From Allodiplogaster sudhausi (taxonomy: Eukaryota > Nematoda > Chromadorea > Rhabditida > Diplogasteridae), in contig CALZFC010000004.1 in assembly GCA_945643635.1 (NCBI GenBank), positions 3,348,001 to 3,412,000 of the forward strand: 64,000 bases of DNA, read 5' to 3'. Position 1 is the stretch's first letter. Each line of letters starts with the position of its first letter. The translations under genes and the position numbers were made by a program. Below are positions 24,401-34,965 of this stretch, piece by piece. The notes beneath the pieces were generated by a model, which saw nothing but the letters and a program-made list of their open reading frames with translations, was not told where the DNA came from and made no database searches.

Positions 24401-27032
24401 ACATGGCACAGATCGCCGCCCTCTGAGATAATGGTCGGCAGGCGATTCGAGTCGACCGCCCAGGCGCCTGACAATGAGTGAAAATAACAATTAATTATTT
24501 TTATTAATTGATAAATTAGTTTAAAAAAATTAAGCAAATCCGTATGTTAAATTTGTTTACGATTATTTTAATTATTTTTAACTAGAAAAACCTTTTTTTA
24601 TTCTAAAATAGTTAGTATTCTCCAGAGTTAAAAATAATTTTTATTAGACAAACTCAAAATGATCACCACGAACCGTCGACGATGAAGCGGTACTCGTGAT
24701 GGCCCGCGGGGACACGCAGATGGACGGTCCAGCCGAATCTGTGAAAAAAGGGAGATTAAAGGAAGTATCCGACAAAAGAATACCGTATCTAATAAAATTA
24801 CGTTTAAAACTGTGCTAAACTCCCAACTGGATGAGCCTTTTTTGAGCGCCCGCTACAACATTTCAAATTTGAAATGTATGTGTATCTAACCTCTCTCGAC
24901 TTCTTTCATTGTCTCGCTTTTCTCTAACGTCTGTATCTCTCATCTCTTGGTGAAAATGGGGTGCTAAGTGGGCAAGACGGTCAGAGACTGCCTCTTCTTC
25001 CCACCCGTTGGCATTTCTTGCTTACGAGGGAAGCTTCTTTCCATAACCCAGCCAATCGTGATCCAAGTAAGTTTCCTATGTAGTCCTTCTCGAAAGATGT
25101 GTACTAAACTATTTTAAAACTGCGCTCGTCGCATTTGCGATTTTATATGAATTTTTGAAAAATGAGTAAAATTTACATACGAAATCAGTCGTGGTTTTTG
25201 ACTCTACTAACGTGGCGTTGGCAGCGTAGTGGGTTGCGCTCCCGCCTTCAATTTTCGAGGTCTGGGTTCGATTCCCTTTGGTGACGAATTTTTTGCTGCT
25301 ACTGTTTTGTTTATAGGGATAATAAAGGGCACTCTAAAGGGTATTTTTAAGCGATTTTGAGTGTATGCAAAAACTTATTATAATACTTTTGCGATGTACT
25401 CTATAAGAAAATTTTTCGGCAATATCTTACTTTTCCAAGATTTGCGATCCGAAAGAGGCCGTCTCCAATAGGGAAAATTTTTCCAAAAATTTTTTTTTGT
25501 TGAAACTTTCCCCAGGGGGTTATATGATGCCATGAAACCGAATCTGAAATTCGTTTTGCTCGATTTTGCCGTTTCCAAGAATTACGGCAGGTTTTCCGTG
25601 AAGTCAATTTCTCTCGGGCATGGTAATACTTACTGATATACCGCAAGTTCTGAAAATTACGAAATCAATCAAAACACATCTCATATTTGGTTTAGTCGAC
25701 ACACATATCCCCCAATTAGGGAGTTCTAGCCAATTTGAAGCAAATATGTCAATTACCCAAAACTACTGTAACTCTTGGAAACGGCAAAATCGAGCAAAAC
25801 GAATTTCAGATTCGGTTTCCTGGCATCAAATGGGGAAAGTTTCAAAAAAAAATTTTTGGAAAAATTTTCCCCTATTGGGACGGCCTCTTTCGGATCGCAA
25901 ATCTTGGAGAAGTAAGATATTGCCGAAAAATTTTCTTATAGAGTACATCGCAAAAGTATTATAATAAGGTTTTGCATACACTCAAAATCGCTTAAAAATA
26001 CCCTTTAGAGTGCCCTTTATTATCCCTATAAACAAAACAGTAGCAGCAAAAAACTCGTCACCAAAGGGAATCGAACCCAGACCTCGAAAATTGAAGGCGG
26101 GAGCGCAACCCACTACGCTGCCAACGCCACGTTAGTAGAGTCAAAACCACGACTGATAAAGTTCGAGCATTTCGTATGTAAATTTTACTCATTTTTCAAA
26201 AATTCATATAAAATCGCAAATGCGACGAGCGCAGTTTTAAAATAGTTTAATACACATCTTTCGAGAAGGACTACATAGGAAACTTACTTGGATCACGATT
26301 GGCTGGGTTATGGAAAGAGGCTTCCCTTGTTAGATTTGAGCATACACCGGGTGCATCGACAGAGACGTTTTCTACCGTATTCCATAAAACAAATGCAAAT
26401 TTCTCGCTAAATACTGACTTTCGTAAAGCGGGACCACCTCTAATCGATCTTTTAGGTAAGATTTGATCCAATGGGAACATAAAATAAGAAGTTATTTTTT
26501 CCTCGGATACTTCCTTTAAGACGATCCTCGCACCCTCTGCATTCTAAATTTTTCTCTCCGTGGCTCTCTCTCACTCTCTCCTTCTCTCTCTCTCTCACTC
26601 TCTCCTTCTCTCTCTCTCTCACTCTCTCCTTCTCTCTCTCTTCCTCTTTCTCTGCAGATGAGATCTCTTCATCCGTCTCTCTCTCTATCTCGCATCAATA
26701 TGTACGTGCAGAAACGAACTGGTCACGCTTCAGCGGAATCTTCTTCTTCCAGTTGACGAAGGAGCCCGAAACGAAGACCTGGAATCATTCATTCATTCCG
26801 ATTTCCTCGTACTGTAGAGACACACTAAAAATCAAATTGTTACTTCAAAGGCGCTCGAGTCTGGCCAGCGAATCTCGAGCGACTCGAGCGGACGAGTCAT
26901 GCACTCGCCGCATCCGGCACTCGTCGCACAGACCGGCGACAGGGGAAGCACACCGAAAATAGAAGAGCGGATTGGAATGAAGGAGTGAGCAAATGAGATG
27001 GAGAGCGAGAGGAATGAGATCAAAATATGAAG

Positions 27033-27072
<40 letters not shown>

Positions 27073-27819
27073 AGGGAGAGAGAGAGAGAAAAGGAAGAGG
27101 TAGAGAAGACAAAGAAAGAGAGAAAAGGGAGAGATTGTATTTTCTTCTCAACTTTTACGTTTGAATCTATATATCCTTCTCGATCAATATTTCTAAATGC
27201 TGTCACATCATAATGATGTATTGAAGAAATAGAGATAGAGAAGGAGGAATAGTCAGACAGAGAGAGAGAGAGAGAAAGAGAGAAAGAGAAAGAAAGAGAC
27301 GCCCACCAATGAAAGGAATGACGGCCTCCTCGGGCGCCGTGAGCAATCTTCCGCAGCGCACGCTGCCGTGAGAGTCGCAGTTGTTGCACTCGACAGAGAG
27401 ACGGATTGGCACAGTGCCAGAAAACGGCTTGACAGCCGACGCCGCCGCACCCTCGCCCTTGACGTCGGCGCCCGCGACGAAGCGGCCGCCGGCGCCAGCA
27501 GCCATCTCATCTTGGCAGTCGGCGTGATCAAAGGAACAAGAGCGAGAGGTTGCGAGGCTCTCGCCCGAGCACGAGACGACGATGCTGAAATGGTTCAATT
27601 AATTAATTAATTAAATTAATTAAATTAATTAGAAGATTACTCTAAAGAAATCAATGAAGACAGCAATTTTTCAATCTATAAAAAAAGCAATTACTCCCTG
27701 ACCTCTTAAAGTCAAAGCGATCGTTGTCTCTCTTGTTGAAGTTGGCACTGCTCGAGCTGTCAGAAGAGCAGGCAGAGGAGACTTGTTCACTATGCTGCAA
27801 TGGGAAAGATATGATAGAA

Positions 27820-27871
<52 letters not shown>

Positions 27872-28005
27872 AGACGAACCGCTGGCATGCTTGAAGAGCC
27901 TTGGCTGCTGCCTCGAGCCGCTCGATACGCCGTGCGCTTCGAAGGCGACCTGATCTTCGGAGTGGTCGGCATGGATTGAGAGGGACGCCCGCCATATCTG
28001 TAGGC
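24340..28005 (-). CDS. AMPK beta-like protein with glycogen-binding domain (CBM48)
   Basis: Exons on minus: 28005-27880, 27794-27703, 27584-27307, about 26919-26844, 26778-26720, 24738-24674 and 24467-24340 (TAG). The CBM48 spans the last four: EIRWPDSSAFE, VFVSGSFVNWKKKIPLKRD, FGWTVHLRVPAGHHEYRFIV and DGAWAVDSNRLPTIIS. VSGSFVNW and VDGAW carry the two Trp that contact glycogen in AMPK beta subunits. Upstream exons encode a Ser/Arg-rich segment (TPKIRSPSKRTAYRAARGSS) and an unfamiliar Cys-containing region (SCSFDHADCQ, VECNNCDSHGSVRCGR). Phases agree at all joins except into 26919, where no AG acceptor precedes GCCGGATGC as expected. The C-terminal kinase-complex domain of AMPK beta is absent, so another CBM48 protein is possible. 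Donors of three exons share GTTCGT. Confidence 0.7.
25212..25286 (+). ncRNA. tRNA-like pol III unit in left arm of foldback
   Basis: Has an A-box-like GTTGGCAGCGTAGTGGGTTG and a perfect B box GGTTCGATTCC, 75 bases in all, followed at once by T6 (25289-25294), a pol III stop. The acceptor ends do not pair as a normal tRNA, so a SINE head rather than a working tRNA is likely. Confidence 0.5.
26056..26130 (-). ncRNA. tRNA-like pol III unit in right arm of foldback
   Basis: Inverted copy of 25212-25286 with the same A and B boxes, followed on its own strand by T6 (GAGTTTTTT). Confidence 0.5.
26530..26660. repeat. CT-rich simple repeat
   Basis: Three tandem units of about 26 bases made of CTCTCACTCTCTCCTTCTCT. 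Confidence 0.8.
27030..27130. repeat. GA-rich simple repeat
   Basis: (GA)n on plus, so a long pyrimidine tract on the sense strand of the AMPK-beta-like gene, directly upstream of the problematic exon 26919-26844. Confidence 0.8.
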
Positions 28006-28859
28006 CTGGAAAGGGGAGGGGGAGTGACAGTATGTCATTTGGAGGGAAAGGAGGCGAGGAAGCAACGGCAGGGCCATTTAGGAGGAGGGGAGAAAGTTAC
28101 ACATTGCTCATTGGGCGAAGGAGTTACGGTAGGCCAATTCTTTGGCAATGACTCATGCGGCCCATCCCAAAGGCGTCTGCCGGCACCTAGCCCAACCCTG
28201 GGACCCAGCGCTGAACCCGATTGGCCGTTCCATTCGTAACATCTTTGCAAAGAGAAGAAAAAGTTTACTAAAAAAGAAAAGAAAATATCTCACCTCTCCG
28301 ATGAGAAGATTGAGTGCCGGCTGGCTTGATGGATCGCTGCAATTTTATGCCAAATGATGATTTTATAAATTTTTAGTTTGACTTTGAAGAAAACCAACAA
28401 GAAGTTTCATATATATATTGCAAGAGTATCCAAAAGAAATGGAGAAAAAGAGAAAGAAAGTCGTCTCATGAGAACCCCTCGTTCGCGAAGAAGTCGTCGC
28501 AGTCCTCCGTCGGCGGCGTCGGCCAAAAGCTGGGAAGCACTGTCGGCTGGTTCATCTAGAACATAAGCTACCGTAATCTTCTCGGCAAGAACTATCGTAC
28601 ATCACCCGCCCATTTTACGGTCTTCGATCATCAATCCTGCTTCAAATGTCTGACAAACTTTGTCGTTTTCTCCAAGAACCGTAATCATGAGCGCTTTTTG
28701 ACTGTCAGAATGCGTATGAACCATATTTTCTACTCCTCATTGGGCTCGGCGGAGCAATAAAAAAACATTCAAGAGTAAATCAATGTGGTGGCTTCAGAAG
28801 CTTAATTTCCTCTAAATATTCTCAAGCACTGCGCACTCATCCTCGGAGGCCCCGTGAGT

Positions 28860-29105
28860 TCAAAGGAGGCAATCGGCGTGCGATACCGTACTCTCCAAGG
28901 ATCTGTGTGCTCAATTTACTGTCCAGCACTAATTTACGGCCCAACACTAATTTACGGCCCAGCTCTAATTTACGGCCCAATACTAATTTACGGTCCACGA
29001 GTGTTTGTGCTCCCAATCACCATCATCTGAAGCACGCGCATGAGAGCCGAGAGGACCCGCTCGAAGAGGCGGAGGACGAGGAAGAAGAAGGCGAAGGAGG
29101 TCTGT
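28860..29105 (-). CDS. Possible coding exon with Ser-rich segment and 18-bp tandem repeat (unresolved)
   Basis: On minus, a TCCTTACAG acceptor at about 29106 leads into GC-rich sequence whose open frame is hydrophobic (TSFAFFFLVLRLFERVLSAL); another is Ser-rich but soon stops. Within it 28921-28999 is a tandem array of four units of 18 bases (CTAATTTACGGCCCAACA), reading KLVLGR per unit on minus. The strand and frame cannot be settled, and it may be a 5' exon of the AMPK-beta-like gene. Confidence 0.25.
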
Positions 29106-29244
29106 AAGGAGGAAAATAATAAAAATGAAAAAAATATAAATTAAATTTATTTAAAAAAAAATAAATAGTATGTATATCTAAAAATTAAATAAAGTAATTA
29201 AAATATTTTTTAATAGATTAGGTACATAAATTGTGTTACCTCTC

Positions 29245-29258
29245 CCTACCTCTTCCTC

Positions 29259-29300
<42 letters not shown>
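29245..29300. repeat. CT simple repeat
   Basis: Near-perfect (CT)n. Confidence 0.85.
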
Positions 29301-29309
<9 letters not shown>

Positions 29310-29394
29310 TTCAATCTCTCTTTCTCTATCTCTCCAACTATCTCTCTCACTTTCTTTCCCTCCCCTCTAAATTGTTCTCGTCTCCTTACCAAGA

Positions 29395-29745
29395 AGAAGA
29401 TGGAGTTGGAGAAAAGAAGAGGGAAGATGGACGCCGGTTCGACGACCGCGTGTACGATCTGATCAGCTTCCACTCGCGCAACCACATCGGGGAGACGTCT
29501 GCAGAGAGGGAGAGAGATGGAGAGAGTGAGAGAGGGAGAGGGAGATGGGAGAGAGAGGAGAGAGGGAGAGTGAGAGAGGGAGAGGGAGAAGGAGAGATAG
29601 AGAGAGGGAGAGAGGGGAGAGGGAGGAAGAGCGATGGAGAGAGAGGGAAAGGGAGAGAAAAAAATAGATAAACAAACCTCGGCAAGCTCTGTCCTGAGCT
29701 GCTTGAACTGCCGTTTCGCTTGCCACACTTCAATGCCCATCTTGC
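29395..29745 (-). CDS. Two possible 5' exons, minus strand (frame unresolved)
   Basis: A first piece (about 29737-29682) follows an acceptor GCACTGCAAG and ends GCCGAG|gtttgt. It can read MGIEVWQAKRQFKQLRTELA or a Ser-rich frame. A second (about 29490-29396) lies between TCTGCAG and TTG|gtaagg and can read RLPDVVARVEADQIVHAVVE or VSPMWLREWKLIRSYTRSSN. The Ser-rich reading of the first joins the first reading of the second in frame. The plus strand is also open over the second piece. Between them lies a GA-rich repeat (29500-29660). They may belong to the AMPK-beta-like gene. Confidence 0.3.
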
Positions 29746-30373
29746 AGTGCCACGAAGGAGGTACGAAAGTGACTGGAAGAAGTTGAAGTCATCCGGGGAG
29801 GGCAGCGAGGTGGGCGGAGACGACATTGGCGGAGAGAAGGGGCGGGGCAACTTGCCGTGGGAACGAAGGGGGCGGGGCAACAAGGGGAAGGAGAGAAATG
29901 GCCGAGGCAACCGCCTGAGAGAGCCGCAAACAGCGAGAATGAGTGAGGAAGAAAGCGAAAACTCGCAAGCTCTTGAAAATGACACGTGGACGACAAATAA
30001 TTAGAATAATTTATATTCAAATGTAATAGCTAATTCGGAAAGCAGTTTTATACAACATAAAAATTAAAAAAAACTTAGCCTTTCTTGCAAATTATTATAA
30101 AGCACAAAATCTTCTCGACGATTTCTGAAAGCCATGAGTAAGTCCTTCTTAGGAATTTTTTTTTGAAACCAGTTACATAAAGGAAACCCTTGTTCCCCTG
30201 CTTTCTTTCTCTCCCCATTTTCCTACTACCGTCGCGATGGCGAGTGTCTTGCTCATAAGCCCGCTCTGCTTTCATTCCTTTTGCTAATAACTCCTCGACT
30301 GTCGCACAGTTGAGCACGAAGAGTTGGCGACTTGTAACATTGGCGCTATTTGGGTTTCGTATTGAGCACTTAC

Positions 30374-31165
30374 AAGGGAAGTCTTTCGACGGGGTGTGGC
30401 AAACCATAACAATTTATACATCATTCGAAAGCTCTCAACGAGCTGATAACGTATTTGATGTTTATAGCTGCAGAAGAGATTCTTTTTCGCCGAAATTGCA
30501 GGAAAAATACCCTAAAATTAACATTTGCACGATATGTGATAGCTTTATGGACTCTAAAACTAATGTTTACGTAACAGTAGGCCATATAATAATTAATAAC
30601 TTCATTTCTGATGACTTTTGGGAAAAAAATCTTTTAGGCCATTTTTCACCAAAGGGGTCCCCCTTTGGTGAAAAATGGACTGTTTTGTATGGAGAAAAAT
30701 AAATTTTTTCTTAAGAGATTTTTGAGTTTTAAGCCACTAATTACTCTTTTTCAAGCCGTTTTTAACATGAAAAATTATAGTTCACATATTAAATCACGCT
30801 GTAAAATTTTCATATTCTCAAAAAGTCCATCTATCTCAAAAACTTCCATGTTTTTGCCTTAAACAACTGCGGATGTATTATTTCTATTTGAATCTTGTTT
30901 CTCTGTAAGAGCAAGTCGCTTACATTCCGCATAAAAAAATCCCGTTCGATTTCTTAACTTTTGCGGCTGCAGGCGCCTGGTCTGGAAGGGGACTCTACAA
31001 GCCAGGGCCCTTCCAGACCCAGGTACGCCTGTGCTTCGGTTTTTCTAGCGCTCTCTTCTGCAGCTATAAACATCAAATACGTTATCAGCTCGTTGAGAGC
31101 TTTCGAATGATGTATAATATGTTGTGTTTTGCCACACCCCGCCGAAAGACTTCCCTTGTTAGTAT
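30374..31165. mobile_element. Foldback element with about 105-bp inverted ends
   Basis: The left end (GGGAAGTCTTTCGACGGGGT...GCTGCAGAAGAG) is repeated inverted at 31057-31165. Between the ends is AT-rich sequence with a perfect 18-bp hairpin at 30639-30678 and a second inverted pair around GGTCTGGAAGG/CCTTCCAGACC near 30976-31019. No transposase frame was found. Confidence 0.65.
30639..30678. repeat. Perfect short hairpin (18-bp arms, 4-base loop)
   Basis: CCATTTTTCACCAAAGGG, four bases, then the exact reverse complement. Confidence 0.9.
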
Positions 31166-31839
31166 TACCCTTTCCCGGTTTACCCCAAGAGTACCGTTAC
31201 TTTTTGCTCCATGTACCCTAACTTGCACTCTATGGTTCAAAGAAGGGGTCCTTTCTGATTCCCTTAAAGGAATTATCCGGCGAATAATTATACAGTAGCG
31301 CTAGAGAACCACTTTGAATGCGCGCGCTCAAAAAGTTGCCTGTCGCTCGGTCGAGAAAGCATGTGAAATAGGAGGGCGGCTCTGGCCTACCGTAGCTAAT
31401 TCTCTACCCGCCAGTTTTCACATTACTATTGCTCAGAATGTAATGGAAGAAAATCGTTCAAACTTTCTGGATGTATGTTTTACGCCATGATGAACTTGTC
31501 CACATAGAACAAAACATACGTTACTTATTCCCCGGATACCTCCTTTAACACAGGGAAAACAAGGGTATATCCTTGCTTTTAGTTATTACTCTCTCTCGCT
31601 ATCCTATCTATTTATCCGCCACTGTCTCTCCCATCTCTTTTTATCTACCACTGTCTCTCTTACCCTCTCTACCCTCTATCTATCTACCACGGTCTCTCTC
31701 TCTCTTTCTCCTCTCTCTATCTATCCACGACTGTCTCTCTCGCTCTCTCCAGGTCCCCCTGCCCTACCAAGCGTATGGAACCAGTGCTTCCCTAAACAAC
31801 GCAGAGCTTGATTCGATTCTTTCTCTCTGTGAATGAGTC

Positions 31840-32400
31840 TGAACTCCATTACATATCGTTTTATCTACGCTATTTTCCAATTCCTGAATACTCCAGTAAT
31901 AATAAGGAATGGTACAGGGGAGGGCCTCAGAATCTAGAGGATGGTCAGAGAGATCATTCATGATAAGAAAAATGAAGACTTCACTCGATATGAGAGGGGG
32001 GGGGGAGGAAGTGTCGTCGTCCACTTCCGTCGCATCCCCAAAGCCAGAAGACATCGTGTTATCGCTTTCCGAATCTGAATACAATAATAGATTTTTATTA
32101 TTCGAAAATAAGCAGATGTAATCATGGCAGAGTCACACCTAACACTATGACGATACATACATTTAACGTAGAAAAATTACAATAAAACACTAGATTAATG
32201 CTGACAAGCCGATAAAATACGACTAAAAAGACATGTCTGACTATTCATTCTTCGAATTCAGCAAAGAAAAAAATCACCTAAAAAAATGCAAGAATACGAA
32301 TGCTATTTAATAAAATAAATATTTGTTATCGCTTTAAAAAAAAAAAGCCAAGAGCGACAACGTATGTACATATATGTTCTCGGTGGTTTCATTACGAGTC
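31840..32400. repeat. Segmental duplication copy 1 (pair with 34270-34835), coding-like on minus
   Basis: Closely matches 34270-34835. On minus after TATTCAG it reads SESDNTMSSGFGDATEVDDD then TSSPPP, an acidic Ser-rich segment. A run of ten G here is eight G in the other copy, which would shift the frame. It is a decayed exon or a coincidental frame. Confidence 0.6.
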
Positions 32401-32544
32401 GCAGTCTGAAAAGTAAAACGCTCTAGTCACGCTTGATTCCTGAACAGCAACTGAATGGTACAAAGTACTATGTTCTATACTTGTATACAATATTCGAATT
32501 TCTCGTAAACTGCTTATTTCTTGCAAACTATTTATTTACAGCGC

Positions 32545-32660
32545 CTTCATCAACCACACGAGATCCATGGAAACTGCGGGCGATGGCTGTCTGCTTAACT
32601 CTCAGAATTCTTGTCTTGCTATTGTTTCGTCTCATTATACTCGCCAACTACTAAAAGCTA
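32545..32660 (+). pseudogene. Repeated plus-strand coding block, FINHTR type
   Basis: After TATTTACAG the frame starts AFINHTRS, matching the starts at 12040 and 14045, and then diverges. Confidence 0.3.
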
Positions 32661-32804
32661 CATAGTTGTATCTCCAAAATCGATTTGCTATTGGTAGTTT
32701 TACCGCGTTCGAATACATTATTCTGAGGAGCGTCTAGCCTTTTTCGCTCTCTCGGTAGAATAGAAAGTAAGATGAATCAGCCATTTTCCTCTTAGGTAAT
32801 TGCG

Positions 32805-32900
32805 CCACGCGAAGGCATCTTCCTGAACTGCATGATCATCAAGGACAACCGAGGAGTCGGCGTCAACATTCTCGAGAAGAAAAGGCTGCCGGCGTAACGA
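32805..32900 (+). pseudogene. Repeated plus-strand coding block, NRGVGVNIL type
   Basis: Frame REGIFLNCMIIKDNRGVGVN then ILEKKRLPA and a stop. Pairs with the block at 15895. Confidence 0.4.
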
Positions 32901-32955
32901 GTGGCGTTCCGTTCACGACGGCGCAGAAGAGCTCGTTTCCCGGTGGAATCTGAGA
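32895..32955 (-). pseudogene. Cysteine-module exon, type D, truncated
   Basis: Minus strand keeps AACGAGCTCTTCTGCGCC (NELFCA) and GTGAACGGAACGCC, but the bases encoding GTRCD between them are deleted. Confidence 0.45.
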
Positions 32956-33359
32956 TTTACCATGTCCATAATGAAATTATCTTGAGATTTGTCTTAGACT
33001 CCTATTGTGCAGCAGGATATTGTCTAACGATAAGCATCTCAAGGCATTTTTTTTAACACGACTTAAGGGAGCACGATAAGCGAAAATTTTCAGGCTCAAA
33101 TTGAGATCCTGCGAGTAAGCAACTCTCTCTCTCTCATTCACGCGCATGCTTTTTCGCACAGTTCACCGCCCAAATTCTCTATATTGTAATATAGAACAGG
33201 ATATAAATAAGACATTGAACACAAAATTGTACCGGAAAAGCATTTTTAATACAAGTTGTAAACTGAATTCATAATTTAAAAAAAACAATAAAATAAGATC
33301 GAATTGTAAGCAAATGAGTAAATCAATGATAACGAAATCGACAGAGTAAGAAGAACGTC

Positions 33360-33445
33360 TACCGTCTCCATTCGACAAGCCGTGGCACGCCAACTCATCT
33401 CGCATGCCTTTAGCAAAGAGTCAACGGACGCCTGGCGCCAATACG
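33360..33445 (-). pseudogene. Cysteine-module exon, type C, decayed
   Basis: Minus strand reads DELACHG in place of DELECHAGTAC, followed by frame breaks. The acceptor-side GGCGCCAGG is kept. Confidence 0.45.
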
Positions 33446-33689
33446 GATTCGCATATGCACCAATTTGAAGTAACTAATGGTTGGTCAGATCGCGCCGTAA
33501 TATCTGCTAGCAACTATATTCTCTGAGAGAAACTTAAAAGCACCACTCACGCATTTCGTCAATGCAAAACGATATATAATTAAAGAAAATTAATACTAAG
33601 AAATATAACAGTAAATAATAATAATAAGAAATCGTAATTTTTTATTTATAGTTATTTGGTGGACAAGTAGAAATTTGTAAAAGTCAAAA

Positions 33690-33812
33690 CCGCAGGCGGT
33701 GCTAGCGGTGCAGTAGACGAGCGAGCATGAGAGGGAGCCTTGCGAGAGAGCGGCGATCCGAAGACGCTGAGGAAGAGAGGCGCACGGCGGAGAAGAACAC
33801 TCTACTTGAACA
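33690..33812 (-). pseudogene. Cysteine-module exon, type B, decayed
   Basis: Reads VECSSPPCASLPQRLRIAAL then SQGSLSCSLVYCTASTACGF. One central Cys is Arg, PAGT has become TAST, and the exon borders are altered. Confidence 0.5.
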
Positions 33813-33961
33813 AGTGCGTTCTTTTTTATGAGTGCATTCCGTTGTTCATACAAGTAATATAAACGATATTTAATAAATAGTAAACAGCATATTTAATAAA
33901 CATCAAGATCTCGCTCACATTACAATAACAAAATTTTTAAACACTGGGGCAAACCGATTAC

Positions 33962-34024
33962 TTTTCAGGGCGCCAATAATTGAAAGACACAAGCTGTGTC
34001 TTTCAATTATTGGCGCCCTGAAAA
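33962..34024. repeat. Perfect hairpin (30-bp arms, 3-base loop)
   Basis: Starts TTTTCAGGGCGCCAATAATT and, after AGC, returns as the exact reverse complement ending GCGCCCTGAAAA. The longest of a series of perfect hairpins in this window. Confidence 0.95.
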
Positions 34025-34269
34025 TCAAGAGAATATCAAATCGATATCTCCAACAGTCTCGTGTTCTTTATGACGGTGTACCACTCAAAACCACATGGGC
34101 AAATTTCGGGCTGCTAGAATTGATTGTAAGGGCTTTGGGAAAAAGTGGCTAAAAATAGCTTTTTTTTTAAATGTTCCTCTGTTCGCCTCTTTACACATGT
34201 ATATACAAAATTCAAATTTCTCACAAACTACTTATTTATTGCAAACTATTTATTTAAGGCGCCTTCATC

Positions 34270-34835
34270 AACTGGTTTTCCAATTCCTTTAATACCCCAG
34301 TAATAATTAGGAAAGGTACAGGAGAGGGCCCAGGAATCTAGAGGGTGGTTAGAGAGATCATTCATGATAAGAAAAAAGAAGACTACACTCGATATGAGAG
34401 GGGGGGGAGGAAGTGTCGTCGTCCACTTCCGTCGCATCCCCAAAGCCAGAAGACATCGTGTTATCGCTTTCCGATTCTGAATGAAATTGTAGATTTTTAT
34501 CATTCGGAAATAAGCAGGTGTAAACATGTAAGAGTCACACCTAACACTATGACGATACATAACATTTAGCATAAAAAAATTACAAGAAAACGTCAGATTA
34601 ATGCTAACGAGCCAGTAAAATACTAATGAAGAAGAGATGTCTTTCTTCGAATTTAGTAAATAACAAATCAACTAAAAAATTGCCAGCATACAAATGATTA
34701 CCCTTAACAAACTATTTAATAAAATAAATATTTATAATCGCTAAAAAAAAAACCAAGAGCAGCATATATGTTCGGTGGTCTCATTACGCGTCGCAGTCTG
34801 AAAAGGAAAACGCTCTAGTTACGATTGATTACAGA
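34270..34835. repeat. Segmental duplication copy 2 (pair with 31840-32400)
   Basis: See copy 1. The G-run is eight bases here. Confidence 0.6.
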
Positions 34836-34884
34836 AAGGAACGTCGTTTCAAGAGCAAAACAAAAAAGCATGAGATTTCTAAGA

Positions 34885-34965
34885 CTGACAACGAGACGTC
34901 CCGTTCACGACGTCGCAGCGGGTGCCCGCGGCGCAGAAGAGCTCGTTGCAGGAGGAAGCTGAGAT
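34885..34965 (-). pseudogene. Cysteine-module exon, type D, shortened copy
   Basis: Acceptor AATCTCAG, then SSCNELFCAAGTRCDVVNGT and SR before GTCAGT, the same donor hexamer as the intact exon at 38346 and in the same phase. It lacks the last Cys and the eight residues before the intact donor. It could still splice. Confidence 0.5.

Larger units (their letters stand above)
25028..26326. mobile_element. Long foldback element with tRNA-like arms, inside an intron
   Basis: Two arms of about 560 bp (25028-25590 and 25765-26326) are inverted copies with few differences, around a spacer of about 175 bases. Each arm carries the same tRNA-like sequence. It sits between exons 26778-26720 and 24738-24674 of the AMPK-beta-like gene. 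No transposase frame is seen. Flanking GGGAAGC/GCTTCCC is part of the repeat. Best read as a non-autonomous palindromic element or a head-to-head pair of a tRNA-derived SINE. Confidence 0.8.

Noticed and set aside
25212..25286. Functional tRNA gene in the foldback arm
   Set aside because: A and B boxes are good, but the 5' and 3' ends do not form a 7-bp acceptor stem and the anticodon stem is poor. A SINE head fits better.
25378..25964. Short frames in the foldback arms (NGKIEQNEFQIRFPG and related)
   Set aside because: They occur in both arms because the arms are copies. They have no start context, no domain and stop at arm features.
27120..27230. Minus-strand piece reading HYDVTAFRNIDREGYIDSNV
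   Set aside because: It looks protein-like and follows an AG, but its composition is AT-rich unlike the real exons, no donor follows in phase, and it would not join the CBM48 exons.
32000..32020. G-run as a regulatory quadruplex
   Set aside because: One uninterrupted run of ten G, eight in the duplicate copy, does not by itself give four separated G-tracts.
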